A stretch of 64,000 nucleotides of DNA, from positions 15,097,997 to 15,161,996 of the forward strand of contig OZ038498.1 of NCBI GenBank assembly GCA_964036315.1. The letters are read 5' to 3'. Numbering within the stretch: the stretch's first letter is position 1; each line of letters opens with the position of its first letter. Source of the DNA: Acanthosepion esculentum (lineage: Eukaryota; Mollusca; Cephalopoda; Sepiida; Sepiidae). The notes under the pieces were generated by a model that had not been told where the DNA came from, did no database searches, and was given only the letters and a program-made list of their open reading frames with translations. Positions 56,434 through 64,000 of this stretch are shown here, in pieces. Position numbers and translations under genes: made by a program.

Positions 56434-56873
56434 GAATGGTTCCCAACTGATTTTGGGCCATGCCCCACTTTGATATTTCGAAAATTCTGGTGGTGTGATA
56501 TTTAATTCTTACATATTCAAAGATTTACTGCAATTCACGTGAATGAAGCTTAAAAGGCTATGAACTTGGTCTCTAAACAAGCCTCCAAAGACCATGGAGT
56601 CAATGAAAGAGAAAATTAAAAAAAAACAAAAAAAAAACAGTTAAATATATTTTCATTCTTAACATAGAGAACAGAAAGTTAGAAATATAAAATATTTGAA
56701 TGAAAGCTAATTCTGTAATATACTTTGATTATTTTAATCATGAAAGAATAATGAAAATTGAAATTTGATCTCACATTAGTATAGTAAGCCGAAGGGTTCA
56801 CATCCTACGAATGTCCCACCAAAATATTAACATGCCCACCGGTGGGTAATGCGCCCCACCTTGGGAATCATTG
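56434..56873. mobile_element. Non-autonomous hAT-like element, second copy
   Basis: It aligns with 1911-2372 over its length (shared TTCTTACATATTCAAA, GGTCTCTAAACAAG and TTGAATGAAAGCT blocks) but lacks the TA expansion. Flanking octamers TGCTAGAG (56426-56433) and TGTTAGAG (56874-56881) match at seven of eight positions, an aged target duplication. Confidence 0.85.
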
Positions 56874-57002
56874 TGTTAGAGTTATCAGATGTTGGTCAAA
56901 TATAACTAATTTTTGGAGGTCTGAAAAACTGTACTCACTTTTTACCTTCCTATAATTCCTTCATTATTTTTTTTCTTATTTCAGATCCAATGCACCATAA
57001 TA

Positions 57003-57314
57003 ATGGAAGGAGGACGACTAAATTTTGAAGAAAGAACATTTGTCATAAAGTGTTTATGGAAACACGAAAACACCAAAAAAGTGCAAAGGCAATTCAAAAA
57101 ATAGGTTCACAGAGATCCACCAACGCGACATACCACTGTTCGCATCAGAGATCAATTTGAAGCAGATGGAACTGTTCACGACGTTTATAAGCAACGTCCA
57201 GGAAGGTTACGACCATCTTCCAGCGCCTGCAAAATAAGAACAATTGCTGAAAACCCTCTTCCGATCTCCAAAGAAATCCGACAAATGGTGATCGTCAGTT
57301 TTGAATATCTATGA
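57003..57314 (+). pseudogene. Transposase-type helix-turn-helix domain relic
   Basis: From ATG 57003 the frame reads MEGGRLNFEERTFVIKCLWK, then a TAG, then VHRDPPTRHTTVRIRDQFEA and DGTVHDVYKQRPGRLRPSSS, ending TGA at 57312-57314. The pattern (ERxFVxK, PPTR-x-TxxRIRDxFExDGTVxD, GRPR-like) is that of the DNA-binding half seen in some mariner-like and domesticated transposases. No DDE domain follows. A TTTTTTTCTTATTTCAG tract upstream looks like a splice acceptor, so exonisation is possible but unproved. Confidence 0.65.
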
Positions 57315-57455
57315 ATATGAATTTCATTTCATTTAATATTTAATTTAAACAGTTAATCTTCTTTGTAAATCAATAAAAAAAATTATTATCTCTTAATTTT
57401 AACCATTAATCTTGTTTGCAACTCATTAAATACTGCACTTATTGTCAGTTAAAGA

Positions 57456-57763
57456 AGGGGTCGGTAACCTACGGCACGCGTGCCACATATGGCACGCCAA
57501 GCAATTCCCAATGGTACGCAGCCTCAAATGACCTCACGAAGTCCGAACCAATAAATACTGCAACGCAAAGAAGATATTTCGATGTTTCAATTTTGATATA
57601 TACTAAAGTTTAAAGTATATATACTATATATTACTATATAAAATATATTGTAGAACAGGTCTCTTGACCTTGACTTGTATAAAAATACGTATGCTGTTGG
57701 CACACTGAATGATTTTAAAACCCTAAGTCAGCACATAGTTAGCAAAAGGTTGCCGATCTCTGA
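57456..57763. mobile_element. 308-bp hAT-like MITE
   Basis: The left end AGGGGTCGGTAACCTACGG and the right end in reverse CAGAGATCGGCAACCTTTTG are inverted. The flanks GTTAAAGA (57448-57455) and TTTAAAGA (57764-57771) match at seven of eight bases. Palindromic GGCACGCGTGCC lies just inside the left end. Confidence 0.75.
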
Positions 57764-58509
57764 TTTAAAGAATGAGTACATTTTTAGGATATTCTGTAGA
57801 TTGTAATTTATACGGAATATATACTGCTTTCCAAAGTTCATTCTTGTATAATAAAAAAAATATTGTTTGCCGCCCTCATAACGTCTCCCTTGGCGATGTT
57901 CCAGTTATTTTCAATGGGGTTAAGATCCCGTGAACACGCTGGCCACACTATAAGCCGATCATTTCTTTTTAACCCTAATTTAGTGTTCAGTTATTGTGAT
58001 AGCAGTATGAGCTTAAACATTGAATGCCAGTATCTTTTTCTTGAGCCAAGGCTTAAGGTTAATCCTTAGGAATTCAGCATGGATAGGCGCCATCAGCAAC
58101 TCTCCAGGCGCTAACTAACTCAATACCAATAATCCTTGTCCCCAAAACCAAACTCTTCCGCCTCCATGTTGACACCTCAATCATTTGAATAGGGTCAGAG
58201 TTAACCTTCAGGAATCATCAGGTACCTTCAGGTATCATCTTGTGGTTAATTTGCAGTGTAACACCCGCACTCAGTTCGCATTAAAAATTTCCAGAATACT
58301 TACATTTATGTGTAATTGTACATGCTTCATTCGAATCTGGTTTGATAAATTTGATAAAATCTACCGTTTTCGAGTTATCGACAGTGAAATTTGGGATTCA
58401 TTCGCGTCGTTGGCGACAGCCATTACTCGCGTTGTTTACATACATTCGCTGCGGAAAGCTAATAGTAGTCCTAACTTGTTCCTATACGTACAATTTATCT
58501 GTGGGAGTG
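57764..58509. other. No gene recognised
   Basis: A 110-codon open frame (58185-58517) has no recognised domain. Confidence 0.4.
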
Positions 58510-58830
58510 GAGAATAAAAATAACAACATTAAAAATGAAACCCCAATACCATAGAACAGAGTTTATCAGAACAATTACCATGAAAGTATTTATGGAAAAG
58601 GTAGAGGGAAGCTACATTGAGTCGGTGGGAAAGTGACTGAAGCCGAGATGCCAGGTCAGCACGAATAACATTGTAGGTTCTTCTTTGGATTTTATCAATA
58701 ATCTCTAAATATACAGCAGAAGCACCAGACCGGATCTGGCATCAATATTCAAAACATGGACGAATGGTAGATTTGTAAATATGTATGATAGATTTTGGCG
58801 AGACATCCACTAAATTTGTGAAATCGGCTT
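58510..58830 (-). pseudogene. LINE-A ORF2 segment
   Basis: Reverse-strand translation gives SGASAVYLEIIDKIQRRTYN, then RADLASRLQSLSHRLNVASL and YLFHKYFHGNCSDKLCSMV. It is colinear with the 40.6- and 29.9-kb copies and is one of the least damaged stretches of this part of LINE-A. It stops before the LWNSLP block. Confidence 0.8.
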
Positions 58831-60000
58831 TGTTGATATAAGACTTTCGGATATTTGTAGTTTGGAAGGCAAAAGAGAAAAACAAGTTACATTGGTTTAT
58901 CACAAGTAACAAATTTATTTACTTACATTTATCTACTTTTTAAAATTTGAATCATTTGATAGAATGATATAGTGTACGGAGGAAAGTCGACATGAAAAGT
59001 TCTTTCTTACTGTTATGGAAGAACCAAAACGGTGTGACGAAAACGATGTGATTCCTTTAGTTCTGGGTGATACTGTGTATAGCTATACCATTAAGCGTCC
59101 TTTTCTAAGATTGGTCTCCATAAAATTGTTCCAACTAGATTTACTTCTCTAATACCGTTTTATTGGCTGAAAATAGTTTTATTTTATTTTGTTTTTTTTT
59201 ATTGTTGAGCTGACTTCGAATATCGGGTGTCAAGCTGGAAATAGATTTCTCTGACGGGCTTTTGTTTGTGGGTTTTTCATTTCTAGCGTCTTGCAAGCAG
59301 ACAGAGAGAAACTTCCGGTAGTTTTTTTTTGTTTGTTTTTTTAATGGCTCCGACAGGAGAAAAACATTAAGGTCTCAACGAAGTTGGAAGTAAACTTGCC
59401 CAAAGTTTTTAACTGATACAAAAATTGTTTATGATGTTCGAGATATCAGTGACTTCGTATTAGAGAACGTAGTTGGCGTTGCTTTTATGGCTGGACGAAG
59501 TAAAATCTGCAATGGAAGAAGAAAAAAGAAAGAAAAAAAAACGCCCAATAGAAACCCTTACATTCACGGCAGGGGTCTAAAAAGATTTCAGACTCTCAAT
59601 CTTTTTGAAAGTCAGGTCCCAGCGGTTCGCCGAAGACGATGAGAACGTGTTATCTTCAAATGGCTTCTAAGTGCTTACAGCTACAAAGCTAACGGCACTC
59701 CACATCCTCCTCTCCATCGACCAACCTCGCCCAGAATATCGATAGCCTTTAGTGTCCCCCCTCCTCTGTCGGGACTCGGGGCATCTCCTAACACACTTTT
59801 GAAGATCAAAAGCTCTTAGAAACAAATTCCTCCGCCCTATTTCGTTTTATCTTTTGAATGTTCTTTCTCACCTTTCCGTCTTCAGTGTATAAGCGCCTTT
59901 TTTTTCCCTTCGCACCAGCATTAAATAAATTAGCATCGGACAGTTACGTTTCTTGTTGTCTATTTTTTTTCGTTTCCCTTCCTCCCGCTCTCTTTACGCA
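58831..60000. other. No gene recognised
   Basis: AT-rich with T runs. About 59560-59800 is less AT-rich and not repetitive, without a recognisable motif. Confidence 0.4.
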
Positions 60001-60200
60001 AAGAGAAAGAGAGAGGGAGAGAGAGAGAGAGAGAGAAAGATAAAAAGTGAGAGAGAAAAAGAAGAGAGAGAGATAAAGATGGAAAGAAAGAGAGAGAGAA
60101 AAGTGAGAGAAAGAGAGAGAAAAAGCTAGAGAGAATATAAGTGAGAGAAGTAGGGAGTGAGAGAAGTAGGGAGTGAGAGAAGTAGGGAGTGAGAGAGAAA
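60001..60200. repeat. GA-rich tract with a 16-bp tandem repeat
   Basis: GA/GAAA runs are followed at about 60140-60195 by three to four copies of GTGAGAGAAGTAGGGA. Confidence 0.9.
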
Positions 60201-60504
60201 GTTTCCGCTAATTAGGAGAGAACAGGAATACATGATGCGCCAGGTATTTGAGAACACTTTATTTTATTTAACGGGCCACAAGTAAAAAACACACTAGCGT
60301 AATATTATGCGATATACATCAAAGATGATATTTTACTTTCTTTTTTAGGCGTAACTTCTTCATGACTAGGTTCAACCGGTATCTATCCTACATATCCTCC
60401 TAACCTGTACTTACTTCCTCCTCCTACGTCCATATGACAGTGAATGGTGGACATATAAGACATCATTTACTTCTAAATTCGCAATCCTCGCCGTTTTCTA
60501 TATG
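60201..60504. other. No gene recognised
   Basis: AT-rich spacer between the GA tract and the SINE, with no motif recognised. Confidence 0.4.
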
Positions 60505-60869
60505 CAGCCACCGGCCACAAACGTAGCCTGAGAATACGATGATCACCGATGTTAAGCAACGTCGAGCCAAGACACTACCTAGATGCGTGACCGCGTGGGA
60601 ATACCAGGTGTTGTAAATTTGGATGTGTGGGTGTTGTAATGGATAACAGCTTGGAATTGGAAATCGGAGAGCCGAGTTCAAATACCAGTCGGGTCCGTTA
60701 TATACACATACGCGCAAATACCCTGGGGAAACTGATGACTCTACCTCTTCTGCCCAAGTTATGGGTTAATTATTAGAACTTGTATCAGTAAAATCCTTAT
60801 CACCTAGCAAAAATTCTTGCAATGTAAAAATAATTTTCAAAAGTTTGATAAATCGTAAAAAAACAAAGC
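60505..60869 (+). mobile_element. 5S-tRNA chimeric SINE, copy D (full length)
   Basis: 5S-like head at about 60510-60615 (GATCACCGATGTTAAGCAAC and GACCGCGTGGGAATACCAGG), tRNA-like part at about 60620-60695 (GGTGTTGTAATGGATAACAG and GAGTTCAAATACCAG). The body contains CCCAAGTTATGGGTTAATTA, and the tail TTTGATAAATCGTAAAAAAA ends at about 60860. The satellite begins immediately after this A-rich tail. Confidence 0.85.
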
Positions 60870-63290
60870 AATAAAAAAAGATGAGAATAAAAAAGATGAG
60901 AATAAAAAAGATGAGAAAAAAAGAGAATAAAAAAGATGAGAATAAAAAAGATGAGAATAAAAAGATGAGAAAAAAGAGAATAAAAAAGATGAGAATAAAA
61001 AAGATGAGAATAAAAAGATGAGAAAAAAAGAGAATAAAAAAGATGAGAATAAAAAGATGAGAATAAAAAAGAAGAGAATAAAAAAGATGAGAATAAAAAG
61101 ATGAGAAAAAAAGAGAATAAAAAAGATGAGAATAAAAAAGATGAGAATAAAAAAGATGAGAATAAAAAAGATGAGAATAAAAAAGATGAGAATAAAAAGA
61201 TGAGAAAAAAAGAGAATAAAAAAGATGAGAATAAAAAGATGAGAATAAAAAAGATGAGAATAAAAAAGATGAGAATAAAAAAGATGAGAAAAAGAGAATA
61301 AAAAAGATGAGAATAAAAAAGATGAGAATAAAAAAGATGAGAATAAAAAGATGAGAAAAAAAGAGAATAAAAAAGATGAGAATAAAAAAGATGAGAATAA
61401 AAAAGATGAGAATAAAAAAGATGAGAATAAAAAGGTGAGAATAAAAAAGATGTGAATAAAAAAGATGAGAATAAAAAAAGATGAGAATAAAAAGGTGAGA
61501 ATAAAAAAAGATGAGAATAAAATAAAGAGAATAAAAAGATGAGAATAAAAAGGTGAGAATAAAAAAGATGTGAATAAAAAAGATGAGAATAAAAAGATGA
61601 GAATAAAAAGATGAGAAAAAAAGAGAATAAAAAAGATGAGAATAAAAAAGATGAGAATAAAAAAGATGAGAATAAAAAGATGAGAAAAAAAGAGAATAAA
61701 AAAGATGAGAATAAAAAGATGAGAAAAAAAGAGAATAAAAAAGATGAGAATAAAAAAGATGAGAATAAAAAAGATGAGAATAAAAAAGATGAGAATAAAA
61801 AAGATGAGAATAAAAAGATGAGAAAAAAAGAGAATAAAAAAGATGAGAATAAAAAGATGAGAATAAAAAAGAAGAGAATAAAAAAGATGAGAATAAAAAG
61901 ATGAGAAAAAAAGAGAATAAAAAAGATGAGAATAAAAAAGATGAGAATAAAAAAGATGAGAATAAAAAAGATGAGAATAAAAAAGATGAGAATAAAAAAG
62001 ATGAGAATAAAAAGATGAGAAAAAAAGAGAATAAAAAAGATGAGAATAAAAAGATGAGAATAAAAAAGATGAGAATAAAAAAGATGAGAATAAAAAAGAT
62101 GAGAAAAAAGAGAATAAAAAAGATGAGAATAAAAAAGATGAGAATAAAAAAGATGAGAATAAAAAGATGAGAAAAAAAGAGAATAAAAAAGATGAGAATA
62201 AAAAAGATGAGAATAAAAAAGATGAGAATAAAAAAGATGAGAATAAAAAGATGAGAAAAAAAGAGAATAAAAAAGATGAGAATAAAAAGATGAGAATAAA
62301 AAAGATGAGAATAAAAAGATGAGAAAAAAAGAGAATAAAAAAGATGAGAATAAAAAAGATGAGAATAAAAAAGATGAGAATAAAAAAGATGAGAATAAAA
62401 AGATGAGAATAAAAAGATGAGAAAAAAAGAGAATAAAAAAGATGAGAATAAAAAAGATGAGAATAAAAAAGATGAGAATAAAAAGATGAGAAAAAAAGAG
62501 AATAAAAAAGATGAGAATAAAAAGATGAGAATAAAAAAGATGTGAATAAAAAAGATGAGAATAAAAAGATGAGAAAAAAAGAGAATAAAAAAGATGAGAA
62601 TAAAAAAGATGAGAATAAAAAAGATGAGAATAAAAAAGATGAGAATAAAAAGATGAGAAAAAAAGAGAATAAAAAAGATGAGAATAAAAAAGATGAGAAT
62701 AAAAAAGATGAGAATAAAAAGATGAGAAAAAAAGAGAATAAAAAGATGAGAATAAAAAAGATGAGAATAAAAAAGATGAGAATAAAAAAGATGAGAATAA
62801 AAAGATGAGAAAAAAAGAGAATAAAAAAGATGAGAATAAAAAAGATGAGAATAAAAAAGATGAGAATAAAAAAGATGAGAATAAAAAGGTGAGAATAAAA
62901 AAGATGTGAATAAAAAAGATGAGAATAAAAAAAGATGAGAATAAAAAGGTGAGAATAAAAAAAGATGAGAATAAAATAAAGAGAATAAAAAGATGAGAAT
63001 AAAAAGGTGAGAATAAAAAAGATGTGAATAAAAAAGATGAGAATAAAAAGATGAGAATAAAAAGATGAGAATAAAAAGATGAGAATAAAAAAGATGTGAA
63101 TAAAAAGGTGAGAATAAAAAAGATGAGAATAAAAAGATGAGAATAAAAAAGATGAGAATAAAAAGATGACAATAAAAAAGATGAGAATAAAAAGGTGAGA
63201 ATAAAAAAGATGTGAATAAAAAGATGAGAATAAAAAAATGAGAATAAAAAGGTGAGAATAAAAAGATGAGAATAAAAAGATGAGAATAAA
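60870..63290. repeat. 2.4-kb satellite, 15-bp unit with higher-order structure
   Basis: The base unit is AGAATAAAAAAGATG (14-16 bp variants), with a periodic AGAAAAAAAGAGAAT variant inserted every few units. A block of about 180 bp (61430-61612) recurs almost exactly at 62885-63068. The unit lacks stops on the reverse strand, so all three reverse frames run open for about 790-848 codons with Phe/Leu/Ser/Ile-rich text; these are artefacts of the repeat. Confidence 0.95.
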
Positions 63291-63423
63291 GGAAGTACCC
63301 ACAGTGATACATATACAGTTTAGGTCATCTATGATGGTCCTGGATTTCGTGAGCAACGAAAACGTCTTCCCTCAAAAACCTCAGCATCATTGCCAGCGTC
63401 TATATGTCAATATTGTATATTAC

Positions 63424-63520
63424 AGGGGTCGTCAAACTTTTTCCACCAGAGAACCCCTTTGTTTCTCTCCCTTCCCCAGTGACCCTCATTTTAAATATCT
63501 TTGAAACTTAAAACTCGCAC
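63424..63520 (+). mobile_element. Left end of a hAT-like element
   Basis: CAGGGGTCGTCAAACTTTTT is a typical hAT-type terminus (compare the element at 57456). I did not find its partner before the window ends. Confidence 0.45.
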
Positions 63521-63744
63521 TGATATTGACAATTAAAATATTAACTAAAATGTGTGAAAAGTTAAGAAATTTGGATCAGATTCAAAAATTTCCCCCAGCG
63601 TCATCAGGCTCAGAATTTTCCCCCAAAAATATATTTAAGAAAATATATTAAATAACCCCAATTAATCAAGCAATTAATATATTAAAAACTGCGCACAGCT
63701 CTACTAATTAATTAAATTAAATTAACTCTATTTTGCCGTTATAG

Positions 63745-63899
63745 GTTGAAAAAAGGGGACTGTTACCTGGAAGACAAATTAAAAAAGAGCAAGCAATGCT
63801 CAATTTAACATTAAATAAATCTCATAAAAATAATTGAAAAGCAACTTGGGTAGATGTAACTAAGGCTTTTGATTCTGTTGATCGTCGATCTTAGTGCTT
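63745..63899 (+). pseudogene. LINE reverse transcriptase fragment (LINE-C)
   Basis: Translation gives KRGLLPGRQIKKEQAMLNLT and then, after a stop, ATWVDVTKAFDSVDRRS. The DVTKAFDSVD stretch is reverse transcriptase motif A (hydrophobic-D-x-x-K-A-F/Y-D) of non-LTR elements; its first Asp binds a catalytic metal ion. The preceding QxK...A pattern fits motif 1-2 of R2/R4-like RTs. It ends in a stop and continues into unrelated sequence. Confidence 0.7.
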
Positions 63900-64000
63900 T
63901 TCTTTGTCTGCACCGAAGAATACAACATACATTGTACACTGACTAGCATTTAGCTCAGTGTCATTGGCATATCGACCCCCATTCAACCCCTTGACTATCG

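Noticed and set aside
60766..63312. Reverse-strand frames of 790-848 codons
   Set aside because: All three frames are open at once through a 15-bp satellite, with no start context or domain.

Overview
This window looks like intergenic or intronic DNA from an invertebrate animal genome. It is AT-rich, packed with microsatellites and has no bacterial-style gene density. Nearly everything recognisable is a transposable element or a tandem repeat. The mix (tRNA- and 5S-derived SINEs, several non-LTR LINE families, Tc1/mariner, pogo-like and hAT-like DNA elements, GATA-rich arrays) fits a lophotrochozoan such as a mollusc, but I could not fix the lineage and no host gene identifies it. I found no gene with an intact, recognisable host protein. 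Two or three short stretches could be host exons and are flagged at low confidence.

Layout. 0-9 kb: a GATA minisatellite, LINE remnants, a hAT-like MITE with a perfect 8-bp target duplication (1911-2372), a decayed mariner (3193-3694), a 5S-tRNA SINE split by LINE sequence (3.9-4.8 kb), a small mariner MITE (7707-7822) and a LINE reverse-transcriptase fragment with a YADD box (8.6 kb). 9-16 kb: two more GATA arrays, SINEs, a hAT-like MITE (13121-13543) and a fold-back repeat. 16-23 kb: mostly unique AT-rich DNA with microsatellites. 23-31 kb: a 5S-headed SINE, LINE 3' ends in inverted orientation, a very decayed purine-rich tandem array, a pogo/Tigger-like element (27903-29344) and a LINE copy. 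31-41 kb: a Helitron-like end, a 33-bp GC-richer minisatellite (33.4-34.35 kb), a fold-back element with a tRNA-like centre (36.5-36.9 kb), a complete but broken Tc1 element with 223-bp IR/DR-type termini (37729-39355) and a 57-bp minisatellite. 41-53 kb: LINE ORF2 remnants, a 184-bp MITE, a triplicated segment, a large LINE inverted repeat (45.8-47.4 kb) and a mariner element split by about 1.5 kb of foreign sequence (49.8-52.6 kb). 53-64 kb: another fold-back repeat, LINE tails, a trimer of tRNA-derived SINE units, a 5S-tRNA SINE, two hAT-like MITEs, a transposase DNA-binding-domain relic, and a 2.4-kb satellite that starts at the tail of a 5S-tRNA SINE.

The elements do not form a pathway. 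They form a nested history: MITEs inside LINE copies, LINE sequence inside a SINE, unknown DNA inside a mariner, and a satellite grown from a SINE tail. The observations most worth following are the chimeric 5S-tRNA SINE family, the fold-back families (one with a tRNA-like centre, one with a hammerhead-like core), the related empty site that proves one MITE insertion, and the foreign segment inside the mariner.
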